From Calliopum simillimum (lineage: Eukaryota > Arthropoda > Insecta > Diptera > Lauxaniidae), in NCBI GenBank assembly GCA_951812925.1, contig OX638369.1, positions 42,217,061-42,281,060 of the forward strand: DNA of 64,000 bases, read 5' to 3'. A model generated the notes under the pieces. It was not told where the DNA came from. It made no database searches and was given only the letters and a program-made list of their open reading frames with translations. Below, piece by piece: positions 1-10,739 of this stretch. Position 1 is the stretch's first letter; each line of letters opens with the position of its first letter. A program made the translations under genes and the position numbers.

Positions 1-1184
1 GAATGGATGGCGTTTGGTTCGTAGTTGGGTTTGAAAATGTGTTTCCTTTCATTTCAAAAAGTTTCATAGCCCACACGACGGCAGTATGATTCATTGATCA
101 AATTCAAAAATTCAATTGAAAACTTTTGGATAATTTCATGTTGGAGATGAACTTGCCAAATTTTTGTTTTGCATTTGTTGGATAATGTGCTATATTTTAA
201 GCATAAAAAAAGCGTTTAATGAGTTAGTACGCTATAGCTATTTTCATATAACCAAAAGCAGGCGAAATCTAATAATTGTACTTTTTACTTCTCCAACAAA
301 TCATACAATCTGATCACTCCCAGTTCAATCCAAATTCTAACAATAGCTACTGAGCATTTACAGTCATTAAGTTAAATGTACCATTTTGAATAAAGTTTTT
401 TTAAATAGCAGCTATTAAATTATATACTTACTTAGTACATTAGGGTAAACATCAAGTAGTGGATATTGCAATTACTTGTAATGTATGTGTTTGTCCACTT
501 TATTATAATGAACTGGCCAACTTCTTTACCATTTCAGCAGCTGTGCGCATTAGTGACTTCATCAAACAATTTAATGACAAAAGCCAACACTTTAACTTCA
601 ATTCCAACATTAAAATTGCATTAAACTCTAATGACAACAACGACTTGTCTAATAATACGCGGGCTGACCACAAGATGTCACTAATTGTATTTGAAAAAAC
701 AGAATACAATTGAAATTTAAAGCTCGCGAGCCAACGTATAAAATTCTGTAAATGTCATCATTTAAGAGATACGGATACAACTTTGTTGTTGCTTTTTTCT
801 TCTGCTAAATATTTGATTTTAAAACTATTTGCTCAATCACGTATGTATCTCTAAAGGGGAATTTTCAAGCATTTAAGTCAATTTACAAAAGCAAGAGGAC
901 ACAAAAAGAAGCAGCATTAGCAGTGGAAACGGCAGCAGCAGCAACAATTTAGTCATTTTAGGGTTGCCATTGCTTAAAAATATTCTTGATCTTTATGACT
1001 TGGAAAATGGTAAAATAACAATGAAAAAAACATGATTTTCCATTATTTTTGAGGTTATGAAAACTGGAATATCTCAAAGTTCTGACGTGATGGAAAGAAA
1101 CCAAGTTCAGATTCGTGATACGAAGGTCCCAAACCACCATAATTGGCTTCAAAAATCAAGAGAGGAAAAAAAAGTGTCGAATTT

Positions 1185-1631
1185 GTAGGCCTGTGTAATT
1201 CGGTAAAATTTAGTACATTGCCTCCGTTGTCAAAGTTAGCTCGATTTATTGAAAACGAGTGAAATTGATCAATGGAAACGCCTACCGCCCATGCAAAAAA
1301 TATATTCAAAATGCAGTATTTTGAGCGTTATTCGCGATAAAGCAACCAAAATATGTACACATGAATACCAGGTATAGTAAGTTTTAATTAATGAAAGTGA
1401 ATTCGAACAATTGGGCGCGGCACCTCCCATATAAGCAAAAGTTTCAAAATTGTTTGAGATAATCCATAAACATTTTGCTGAGACACTGAGAACAATAAGC
1501 TCAAGATCTGAGCAAAAGCTATGCGAGTTTGGACAAGAGGTCGTGGCACCTCTCGTATAAGCAAAATTTTTCAAATACTGCAGTGTAGGGTATTTAATGC
1601 TTATCCAGGCCAAATGTAACACCCTTACTAG
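1185..1631 (+). mobile_element. DINE-like Helitron, 5'-truncated (H1)
   Basis: This is the 3' part of the Helitron family described at 24467-25378. It keeps the module beginning near the CATTGCCTCCGTTGTCAAAG motif, two tandem monomers with the cacctcccatataagcaaaag signature, and the end CTGCAGTGTAGGGTATTTAA. It terminates in ACCCTTACTAG. The 5' half is missing or replaced. The same insertion, with the same 3' flank, is present in the right duplicate at 53567-54056, so it predates the duplication. Confidence 0.75.
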
Positions 1632-1935
1632 CCTTATATGAAGACCTGTCGAAACTGTCAAATGTTAATTTTTTATAGCCGAGTGAGGAAAAATTGCCCT
1701 TCAGGTTGAATAAGTACCATGGAAAAATTTATTAAAATTATGCATAAAATCTACCAATAGCGCTCTTATCTTGCTATTAACATGGTAGTCCTGCTTTTTG
1801 ATGATTTTTTATGCAAAAATCTGTCAATAAGTTGGAAAATCTGCTTTTGGTCAGCAAAATCCTATTTTTTATTTTTTTTATAAAAATTGTCAAATCATAA
1901 CTATTTTTGAATATTCGCTATTTTACGTTTCAAGA

Positions 1936-2132
1936 TATATAAACCATGAAAATGACACATATTCAAGATATCAAAAAATTTTCATCCAAGTGGCAACTCT
2001 ATCTTGGATTGCCAATAAATTTGTCTTTACGAAAATGGCAGCAGCATCATCATTAGCAACTACGTACTAGCAATGGCTGTTAAAGTAATTATCATTATCA
2101 TAAAGCGCAGGCAAACAGATTGAAATCATTTT
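1936..2132. other. Unassigned AT-rich sequence private to the left copy
   Basis: There is no counterpart in the right copy and no open frame or repeat that I can name. It lies between the end of the conserved block and the first MITE. Confidence 0.4.
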
Positions 2133-2136
2133 ATTT

Positions 2137-2386
2137 GAGGAGTTATTTTTCAAAAGGGCTTATAACCAAAACGAGGCAAAAGTAATGTCTTAATATTAGT
2201 TGTCTGATACTTTGTTATTAATTAATAAAATTTAATTTTGTTTTCACAGAAAGTTTACGGCGTGGAATTAATGACATTTAGTTAAAAAAATCATATCTGT
2301 CAAATAACCGATTATTATGCAAATAATGTGTATGACATTACTTTTGCCTCGTTTTGGTTATAAGCCCTTTTGAAAAATCACTCCTC
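2137..2386. mobile_element. MITE with ~50-bp inverted repeats and 4-bp TSD (copy 1)
   Basis: The element opens with GAGGAGTTATTTTTCAAAAG and closes with the inverted sequence ending ATCACTCCTC. The inverted repeats run about 50 bp and include the AACGAGGCAAAAGTAATG block. ATTT flanks both ends (2133-2136 and 2387-2390), a 4-bp target duplication. A second copy sits at 6300-6555 with AAAT at each end. The interior is AT-rich with no open frame. The superfamily is not clear from the ends alone. Confidence 0.85.
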
Positions 2387-2401
2387 ATTTTTAACTTTTA
2401 A

Positions 2402-2733
2402 CCCTTTCGACCCGGAAAAAAACTGTGGGGCACACAATATTTGTGATAGGTTAATCTTAGAAACTAAATTTAAGTAAAATGTTTGACCGTCTCTAAATTC
2501 AAATTTTCACCACCAAAGGCGCTTCCGGTCTGTACTCACAACAGATGTTTTGGATTTGAATTTTCGGGATACAATGTCCTTGGAGTAGTTATAAGAAAAA
2601 ACAGTGGTTACAAAAAATTGCATTAATTTTATTAATTCATTCAATTTAAGTGACGTTAATAACCGTGTTATATTATTCAAAAGTTTTTATTCAAAAATTT
2701 TTGGGATATATTGTCCCAGCCGGGTCGAAAGGG
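2402..2733. mobile_element. piggyBac-type MITE, TTAA target (copy 1)
   Basis: The termini are CCCTTTCGACCCGG and its complement CCGGGTCGAAAGGG. TTAA lies at both ends (2398-2401 and 2734-2737). A TTAA target duplication with CCC..GGG ends is the established signature of the piggyBac superfamily. At 332 bp with no open frame it is non-autonomous. A closely related copy at 16959-17956 is interrupted by another MITE. Confidence 0.85.
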
Positions 2734-3610
2734 TTAAGAACTTCACTAACTACTAATAAATGTAATAATTTTCAAGAAGAGAAAAAATTCTTTAAAATTA
2801 TATACAGAAATAACAATGTCAAATCCTAAAATAAAGTTCTGATATGAAGAAATATTCAATCTTTATCTTTATTTTATAATTTTGTTTTCGACAACCGGTA
2901 GCCCATGCAATTGAAAAGTTTTTGAAGACTTTGTCACAAATTGATCGAAAATTGTTTTCTCCATCTTCCAAACACTTAAATGTTATCAATTTAGTACAAC
3001 ATCAACAAAACGATGACCATTAAACTTCAAAACGCGAATAGAATTTTTATGGCAAAAGTTTTTTCTACAAAATGTCAGTGGTGTGAGTACCTCCACCTAC
3101 AGGTTAAAGCAACACACAACACATCCACTACAGTAATCTCTCAATTTAAGCGAAAATATGTATTGTATGTAGCTTAACAAGTAGCAACATAAAAATAACA
3201 ACAACAACGATAATATAAAAAAAAAATTAATCAAGTGCAGAGGGAAAATAGAGGAATAAAAATAAAAAGAATATAATAAGTGAAAAACAGCTGAAAGGTC
3301 ATAAACTACCGCCAGAGCAAAACGCAAGGACTTATTCCGGTCAAGTAAATCGCGGTATAAACGCTGTGTATTTTCAATCCCTACGCAACATTTGTCAGTC
3401 AGTCAGCCGGTAGGTCAGCATGATTTATCATGAGGATGAAACGTCAATCGATAAAAAATAAAACCTAAATATAATCAAAAATGGACTTAGGATTTCTGTT
3501 CAGAAATAAATAAAAAATAAGAGGAGTTGTAAGCGGTGTTAAATATGGCAACACCAAAAACTTAATACCCTAAATTGTATTAATAACTAGTAGTATTCTG
3601 TATGTTTAAG

Positions 3611-4449
3611 GTGAACACATGCCATGTATGGCCAAATTCGAAGTTCCATTTTCTAAATCATGTAGTTGGTAACAATTGTATAACAATGGTGAATGTAGCG
3701 AAACTAAAACCTTCGCCATTCTCTGAGCTCCCGGAAATAACACTAGAAAATTTTTTGGAAATGAAGCCAAAAACTTTGAGCCATTTATTTTTTGAAATAA
3801 AGCCAAAAACAAACTAGAAAATAACGCCAGAATTTTTAAAAATAATGTCAGAATTTTTGGAAATAGCACCATAGAAAATAAAGCCAGAAAAATCTCTATA
3901 CAAAATTCTGGCGTTATTTCTATTTTGTTTGAAAATAAGGCTAAAAATTTTGGGTTTTTTTTTTCAAAAAATTATTGCTTCTTTTCCAAAAGTTACGTGG
4001 CTTATAAAAAAGAAATAACGCCAAAAAATTTTATTGAAATATCGAAATCTGTATTTAAATTACGTTCAAGAAAACAAAGAAAAGAGAATTTTAAAAACAA
4101 CTAATAATGTTTCCAAAAGCGTTGATTCCATTCAAATGACGTTAAAGACATTGTGGTCTGGTCAATTGGTAATATACTAATCGTATTATAGGCAAACCTC
4201 AATTTGTTTGTTGTGTGGGTGTACACTTTAGGTATAAAATTTAGCTGATTTTTAAAAGCCATGATCGATAAAAAGCATCGACTAAGTTTACGATTAAGTT
4301 GGTTAATTAAATTGTTGATGGCTTAAAACAATTGCAATGAAGAAAGAAGCGAGAGATGAATCTGCTTTTGCCAGGATAGTTCTTGCTTTTTGATGGATTT
4401 TACGTGCGATGTATTTTTGCAAGAAAATTCAGAAACTTTTTTTTTTTCA
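3611..4449. other. AT-rich stretch with short interspersed GAAATAAAGCCAAAAA-like repeats
   Basis: At about 3755-4040 short units resembling GAAATAAAGCCAGAAA recur in direct orientation, then in inverted orientation (TTCTGGCGTTATTTC near 3905). The stretch can therefore fold on itself. Everything after about 4045 is AT-rich with nothing recognisable. There is no counterpart in the right duplicate. Confidence 0.4.
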
Positions 4450-4630
4450 TCGAATGCAGTGGTCGCCTATTAACATTTTTTATCATATCTTTGGGATTTA
4501 CAAGCCGATCTTAAAGTATGATACATCAGTATTTATGTATCAAAGTATTCTAATTTTTTGCTCAAGCAGTTATTGACATCAAGTGCCCCGTTCAAGTACT
4601 TACCCATCGGATCTCAGTGTCTACCATCTT

Positions 4631-6073
4631 TTTTTTTTTTTTTTTTTTTTTAATTATTGAATTGGTTGGCGGAAAAAAATTTTCTCAAAGTGCCAGGGTA
4701 AACTCTAGATTGAAGGAAAGGTTGTGAAAAAAAGTCAAAAAGACAATTTATAAAAGATCAATAATCTTAGTTTCTTTAATAAAATCAATTAATGAAGTAT
4801 AATCATTTAGATTTTTAGAATTTAAAATTTGAAAAAGATTATTATATCGTAAGAAGATATTATATTTAGTGCGAAATATAGAAAATTTGGTGCATTGAAA
4901 GATTAAGTGTTGTGAATCTTCAATTGTATTACAAAGATCGCAAATATTTGAATTAATGGCGTTAATTAGATTAAGGTATTTTTTATCATAGGTGTGTCCA
5001 GATAATAGTCTATTGATGACTTTTATTCCACAGGAATCAAGAGCAGACCCAGTATACCATGGTTTATTGGGAATATAATTAAAAATATTATAAAAAAAGG
5101 TACCTTTTGATCTGGAAATTTCAACAAATTCAGAATTCCATTCCTCTCTTAGAGCATTAGCAATTATTTTAATAGCATCTTTAGCAGTAAAACTAAAATT
5201 TATAGGTGCGCCATTTAAAATAGCTTCTTTGGCCATATAATCAACACGTTCATTGAAAAAAATTCCGACATGACTAGGCACCCAACAAAAATGTACATTG
5301 CAAATACTTGAATTATCAATTTTGTTTAGAATTTCAGAGACAAGATAATTGTTAGAATTGTTTTTTTGTAAAAGAATGCAAGCATTAAGACTATCAGTAA
5401 AAATAACAATATTGTCAAAATTATCCTCAGAAGCAATTTCAATGGCTTTTTTAATAGCAATTAGTTCACCTGTTAGTGATGATAATTTGGAGTTCACTTG
5501 AAAAAGAAAGTAGTGATTAGAGAAAATGTTATAAATGGCACAGCCAGTTTTATTATTCGAAATGGAAGCATCAGTAGCAAAAGCAAAAAAATTATATTCT
5601 TTATAAAAGCTTAATTTTTCTAAAAATGGATTTATAAACTTCATGTGAAGTTTCTGATTTCTTTGAGTTAAATTTTTCAATAAAAAATTTGCATTTATTT
5701 GAAGAAATGATTGAATTAAAATGAGTATGTAAATTAATAAAGATATTTCTGAATTTTTCAAATACAAAAGAATAACTGGATTTAACGTGGTGTTCTGAAA
5801 TAAGTTTAAAAAAAGAAGGATTATGTAAAGAGATTTTAATAATTTCTTTGGAAGTTAAGAAAACTGCACGTAGATGCGGGGGAAGTTCATTAGCAAGTAT
5901 GTAAATGATATGGACTGGAGTAGAAGGAGTTAAACCAAGACATCTCCTTAAGGATGAATTTTGAAAAGTACGAACTTTATTATTTATATATTTAGGTGCA
6001 TGAGCTGAGGATGTTCTAGCGTATTCAATTTTGCTTCTAACAAAACTTTTATAAAAATTTAAACCTACTTTAG
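4631..6073 (-). mobile_element. 5'-truncated I-type LINE with 12-bp TSD
   Basis: On the minus strand the element runs from 6073 to a poly-A tail (the T tract at 4631-4650). The target duplication GTCTACCATCTT is present at 4619-4630 and 6074-6085, the expected product of target-primed reverse transcription. The surviving part encodes the end of the reverse transcriptase and a ribonuclease H domain. The insertion lies inside the inverted repeat of an older TIR element and is absent from the right duplicate. Confidence 0.88.
4748..6060 (-). pseudogene. LINE polyprotein relic: RT thumb plus RNase H (I group)
   Basis: The longest frame is 4748-5767 (339 codons), which opens upstream of any ATG. 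It contains a ribonuclease H fold: Asp66 (TDAS), Glu101 (LTGELIAIKKA), Asp125 (FTDSLNA), and WVPSHVG with His166 followed by Asp176 (ERVDYMAKEA), so all four metal-binding acids and the histidine are present. It ends with a C-x2-C-x7-H-x4-C cluster (CDLC..H..C), common at the end of non-LTR polyproteins. Upstream, in another frame (about 5770-6060), lies the reverse transcriptase thumb (IEYARTSSAHAPKYINN, LRRCLGLTPSTPVH). A frameshift near 5640-5760 and the 5' truncation make it dead. An RNase H in an insect LINE points to the I, Loa or R1 groups; I cannot choose among them. Confidence 0.85.
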
Positions 6074-6299
6074 GTCTACCATCTTAATGTGCCACACTAA
6101 TATCAGATAATTAAAGTTGGCATAAAATCATTAAGCTTTTATTAGAGAAACATTTCGATTACTCCAACAGAAATATTTGAAATATTTTTTTAACTTTATT
6201 TTTGCCGAACATAAGTCTCACCTTTTAAAGTTTTCAACAAATCTTCAGAGTCAGAGTCAGTACTACTAAAATTTTTTCTATTCGAATGATAGCTGAAAT

Positions 6300-6555
6300 G
6301 AGGAGTGATTTTTCAAAAGGGCTTATAACCAAAACGAGGCAAAAGTAATGTAATAATATTAATTGCCTGATACTTTGTCATAAATTAATAAAACTTGGTT
6401 CTGTTTTCACGAAAAGTTTATCTGATGGCGTGAAATTAATGACATTTTATTAAAAAAAATCCTATATATCCAATAACCGATTATTATGCAAATAATGTGG
6501 ATGACATTACTTTTGCCTCGTTTTGGCTATAAGCCCTTTTGAAAAATAACTCCTC
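6300..6555. mobile_element. MITE with ~50-bp inverted repeats and 4-bp TSD (copy 2)
   Basis: Same family as 2137-2386: it begins GAGGAGTGATTTTTCAAAAG and ends AAAAATAACTCCTC. AAAT occurs on both sides (6296-6299 and 6556-6559). It is nested in the 4450-6870 TIR element. Having two independent copies with different 4-bp flanks fixes the element ends. Confidence 0.85.
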
Positions 6556-8051
6556 AAATAATACCGTTACTTTTCTCTTACTTTGTTTAGCTATTGCTAT
6601 TTATTTAATCGTTGAAATATTTGTTGAAATTGCGTACATATTTTATTCGGCTTTAGCTATAATATTTAATTTAATACTTTATAAAAAAAATTATAATGGA
6701 GCATTAAGATGGTACAAACTGGGATCCGCTGGGTAAGTACTTGAACGGGGCACTTGATGTCAGTTAACTCTTGAACAAAAAAAGACGTCCCTTTAAGATA
6801 TAAATACTAATATATCATACTATATATCATACATAAAATGTTAGTGAGCGAAACCTACGTACGGTCAAAAAAAAAAAAAAATAATAATTTTCCTCTAAAA
6901 ATCCTGTTTTTTTGTATATGAAAACCTGCCAAATATATCAAGTGATTATTTTTAATAAATTTTTTCCTGTTTTTCGTTCAAAATAAGATGGACACAGTTA
7001 AGTACACATGCATGTACCTATAAGATCAACATATAGTCAACATTGTACATCTTTATGCCCCCATCAACCATAAACCATCAGTCACCAACGATCTAATCAT
7101 AAGTTGAGAACAAATTGGGTCAAACATCTCTACTCATTATATCAATCACTTTGTCACTTATTCATTCGTTAGCTCATTCGTTCCACGGCAACGCGCCATT
7201 ACTATCGTGGCTGCTGCATCATTGGCATTGCCCTACAATCATTAAATTCCATGGCCCCGGCTTCTTTTCATTTCATTTTCATCTTCTTGCATTCAGTTGA
7301 GATTTGCGTGCAATTGCAAACTGCGGGGACATCGATTAGGAGTTGCCAGCAGATAAGCGAGCATATAGAACAGAGAAAAACTTAAGAAATACTTCTTCAT
7401 GTGACACATTCATACTTACACACACTTAGTACATGCCCGTAGATTGATAAAATTGATGATGATGATGCCGGTAAGTCAGTTTAAGTAAGTTTTACAGTTT
7501 AGAAGTCATGATTTTTTGAACTTTTTAAAACATGAAATGATTCACAAAAGTTATAAAAATTGTCCATAATAAGAACATTTCTAAATCAGTTTTCATGTTC
7601 TGACCTATTTTGGAAAAGGAGCGAATAAGACCATTAGTACAAAGAACAAAAAAATCGGTTAACAAATATCTAAGTTATGGACAAAGAAATATTACTTTAT
7701 AACTTCAACTTTTCCACAATAGTTTACCTTAAAATCGAAAAAAAAAAAAAATAAACAAACTTTAAAGGAAATGCGTCGAATAATGATAGTCAGACAGTGA
7801 GCCCATTCAGACCATTAATAGCTGAGGAAGAGAGGATATGCGTTCAAGAGTTTCCAAAGCGAGATTCGTGTGTGTTTCAATGATTTTAATGTGGAGATCT
7901 TTAGTATGAAACGTCTTTCATAAAGTTCATCAAGTAAAACTTTTAGATTAGTTTTCTTTTTCCAAAAAACAAATAATGATGATGCAAAATGAAGGCATGA
8001 AGGCATGAAGGCAATATGGTACACAAACACTCTTCAGTTTTGTATACACAC

Positions 8052-8455
8052 TAGGCCGGGTCAAATTTTTTTACGGCAAAGAGTATAGCAACAAAAAAAT
8101 CTATGAAAAATTCTAAAAAACTTTGCCCAAGAAACCATGGGTCTAAAATCAATATCAAGCCGCCGTAAATTGAGTTGAAGTTTTGATGTAGTACTTTAAA
8201 ACTCAATAAAAAAAAACAAAAAATTCAAATATTTTGAATAATTTTATATGAAACAAGTAAAAAAAATTCGAATTTTTTCTTTTTCTTATTATATTTTAAA
8301 GTTGTACATCAAAATTTCAACGCAAATTACGGCGGCTCCATATCGATTTTAGAGCCATGGTTTTGTGGGCAGAGTTTTTTAGAATTTGCCATAGATTTTT
8401 TTGTTGCTATACTCTTTGCCAATTTTTTGCCTCCCAAACAAATTGACCCAGCCTA
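8052..8455. mobile_element. hAT-type foldback MITE with 8-bp TSD
   Basis: The termini are TAGGCCGGGTCAA and TTGACCCAGCCTA. The two arms are near-complementary over about 150 bp each, including GAGTATAGCAACAAAAAAAT. ATACACAC is duplicated at 8044-8051 and 8456-8463; an 8-bp duplication is typical of the hAT superfamily. The right duplicate reads straight through at about 62803 with one ATGCACAC, which is the unfilled site. Confidence 0.88.
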
Positions 8456-8877
8456 ATACACACGTTTGCAAAATCACAAAAAGCCCTAAAATTTCAACAA
8501 CAACAATATTTTAACACAGATAAACCGACAAAAAATCCATAAAATTTTATTAAGTTCAACTCTTTTTGTTGTAATTTAGTTTAGTTAACTGCAACAACTC
8601 AAGGAAAATATTTTTCTCGAAATTCAAAGTAAATTTTCAACATTTTCACAACGGCGCAAACAGGGGGTGAGGATGAGATGGGTTTAGTTTACACCATTCG
8701 TATGTTCCTTAGGAGATTTTATTAATTTTTTTTTGCCGTGTCTGGTAGCAGAAACCAAAAATACAAAAGTTCGCCTACAAAAATACCGAAAAAATTCAAT
8801 TACATATTTGCATATTGCAAGTATATTTGTGTGTATGTGCGCTTATGTGCCGGTATATTTGAGGAGGGGGTCTATAG

Positions 8878-9165
8878 TTCTGAAAATGTACTTTCTGCGG
8901 ACAAACTTTTGCAATGAGAGCCAGCAATGGATCAGCCAACAGCAACAACAGTAGCAGTACCAACAACCAACAACGATACAACCAACAACAATACAACCAA
9001 CAACAATACAACCAACAACAGCAATAACAACAACTAGACGAAAATAATAAAATAAAAACATAAAATTTCAATGCAGTTGTTGCATATGGCAGTGGCTGTG
9101 GTTACTTTTTACAGCTAAAACCATTAGAACTATCCTCATTACCCAGTGAGCGAAAGATCTGACGG
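8878..9165. other. CAA-rich low-complexity tract
   Basis: At 8938-9030 there are many CAACAA and ACAACCAACAACAATA units. Long frames here on both strands encode only low-complexity runs and look non-coding. The left duplicate loses similarity to the right one at about 8877. Confidence 0.6.
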
Positions 9166-9167
9166 CA

Positions 9168-9242
9168 ATGGTGGTGGTGGTGGTGGTGGTGGTGGTGGTG
9201 GTGGTGGTGGTGGTGGTGGTGGTGGTGGTGGTGGTGGTGGTT
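9168..9242. repeat. (GGT)n microsatellite
   Basis: This is an uninterrupted GGT trinucleotide run of about 24 units. In translation it gives poly-Gly or poly-Val; no flanking coding signal supports a protein. Confidence 0.95.
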
Positions 9243-9334
9243 TTGACAACGGAAATGACAACGGCGAGGCCAACCTCAGCTGCACCGAATTTGCATGCAA
9301 TATTTCGGTCTTATTTTTTTGTTCATTCTTTTAA

Positions 9335-9473
9335 ACCTTTAACGACTAAAGGCAAGTATGATTGCCAGAACCCCATTTGCTTGACTGAAAGTTTTATTAA
9401 CTCCCATTACTTCGAATTTGTCGTATTTTTATTTTGAAATTCTTTCACGTATTTAGATCTGGTCGTTAAAGGG
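9335..9473. mobile_element. Short TTAA-flanked MITE, piggyBac-like
   Basis: The left end is ACCTTTAACGAC and the right end GTCGTTAAAGGG, with TTAA at 9331-9334 and 9474-9477. At 139 bp it has no coding capacity. The CCCTTT-type ends recall the larger TTAA element at 2402-2733, but the next bases differ, so this is a separate family. Confidence 0.65.
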
Positions 9474-9477
9474 TTAA

Positions 9478-10198
9478 ACAGTTTTAAGCTGACCAGTATA
9501 CAAATTTTTTAAATTGAAACAAGTTTTCAGATTTTCCCGAAAAAAAGTATTCTGGCTTGAAATGTTTTCACCGGGTCACTTTAATGCATTTAAAATAATA
9601 AACAATTTCTGGAAGCTTTCAACTGCAACTGAACTATTGTTATTTCACAAGAAAAAAATTTCCGCATGAACATCTCGCCATGGCATCATCTGCGAACTAA
9701 CCAACCAATCAGCTTAACATGAGCCAATGCAGAATATTTTTTAAATGTGGCCCACATTGATCAGCCACTACGTTACTGAAATGCTTTCTTGTTGTTTTTT
9801 AATCTCTTAGCAAACTTGGAACAAAATATAAATTTTCTGCTTCAGACACAATGCGTCAATGAAGTGCGGTACCGAAAAAGCGCGCGAACAAAAAATTCGT
9901 ATTGGTTGGGTTAATGAAAGAATTTTTAAAATTTATTTGAACCATAATAAAAATATATGTAACTAACTCTACATTTTACATTGTGACAACTTTTTCTAGT
10001 TTCTGAGATAAATGCATTACAAAAAAAAAGTGTTTTTCCAAAACATGAAACTTTAAAAAATCATAACTTTGTTAATTTTCAGCAAAACAAAAACCAAAAA
10101 ATACATGCTCGATCATTTTTAATAGAGAATCATTAAAAACTAATAAAATTAAAATCAATTTGAAAAGTATAAATCTGACGAATAATATATCCCATATA
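9478..10198. other. AT-rich sequence, nothing recognised
   Basis: No open frame, repeat arm or RNA gene is evident. Confidence 0.4.
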
Positions 10199-10440
10199 CA
10201 GCTTTGGCCAAAAGTATAAGGCACCCCATAAAAATGCATGTTTTTCTAATTGATAAATGAATAAATGCTTATCATAAATACGATGCCGGGCTTATGAAAC
10301 ATTACATAAAACAATAAGCGGCATTTTATTAAGGTCATAAAACAATGATGACCAAAAACAAAAGGCTCGGTTTTTTCGGCTTTTTATTGGTCAATGCTTT
10401 TTAATTTTATTTCGGTACTCCAAGAATTAAAAATGCTTTT
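10199..10440. mobile_element. Tc1-like transposon end fragment
   Basis: It starts TA-CAGCTTTGGCCAAAAGTAT, resembling the usual Tc1-like terminus with a GGCCAAAAGTAT core. No second end or transposase is found before the adjacent mariner fragment, so this is a remnant. The right limit is approximate. Confidence 0.45.
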
Positions 10441-10477
10441 ATTTCTGGTTTAGTGAAAAATTTTACAACTAATTATG

Positions 10478-10739
10478 CCAAAATAAATGACGACCTTGCA
10501 TTATCAGTTCACGCACGGCGTCAATGTTCTCTGGCACAACGGCCGTTTTTGGACGACATTCACGGAATTCGTCTTTGAGTGAGCGTCGGCCACGATTGAA
10601 TTCATTAAACCTGTTTTTCACAGTGCTATAGGATGGTGCTTCATCGTCATACAAGGATTTAAGTTCATCGATGCACTCTTGTCGTGATAATCCACGTCAT
10701 TTGTGTTGCCTGGGCCAGAAATATATATAGCAGTCCACG
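10478..10739 (-). pseudogene. mariner transposase N-terminal fragment with TIR (element A)
   Basis: On the minus strand the fragment encodes a helix-turn-helix segment (DEAPSYSTVKNRFNEFNRG, then SLKDEFRECRPKTAVVPE, IDAVRELIMQ). It is fused by deletion to a terminal repeat matching that of the 11640-12337 mariner (TTGTGTTGCCTGGGCCAGAA, ending CAGTCCACG). The part before the HTH and everything after ELIMQ are gone, so the DDD catalytic domain is missing. Confidence 0.8.

Larger units (their letters stand above)
4450..6870. mobile_element. TIR element carrying two nested insertions
   Basis: The sequence around 4570-4605 (ATCAAGTGCCCCGTTCAAGT) recurs inverted at about 6725-6765. Weaker complementarity extends outward to about 4450 and 6870, giving imperfect inverted repeats over 150 bp long. 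Without the nested LINE (4631-6073) and MITE (6300-6555) the host element would be roughly 700 bp. I see no transposase in it. The exact ends are uncertain because both run into T or A tracts. Confidence 0.6.
1..8877 (+). repeat. Left copy of a large direct duplication
   Basis: This segment is colinear, in the same orientation, with about 52544-63245. Matching blocks are 1-960 with 52544-53475, 1632-1925 with 54057-54335, 2755-3610 with 59915-60885, 6890-8050 with 61715-62810, and 8456-8877 with 62815-63245. The blocks are clearly homologous over hundreds of bases but carry many substitutions and small indels. Between them each copy has its own transposons. No open frame is conserved between the copies: the 84-codon frame at 459-713 is broken in the right copy by an 8-bp insertion. 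This argues that the duplicated DNA is non-coding. Confidence 0.9.

Noticed and set aside
459..713. 84-codon frame in the left duplicate
   Set aside because: The right copy has an 8-bp insertion and substitutions that break the frame, and there is no recognisable domain.
1269..1661. 130-codon minus-strand frame
   Set aside because: It is the reverse of Helitron monomers; similar short frames appear at every Helitron copy and diverge freely.
8796..9071. Cys-rich 91- and 72-codon minus-strand frames
   Set aside because: They are the complement of a CAA-rich low-complexity tract with no flanking coding signal.
9146..9437. Poly-glycine and poly-valine frames
   Set aside because: They are two readings of a GGT microsatellite.
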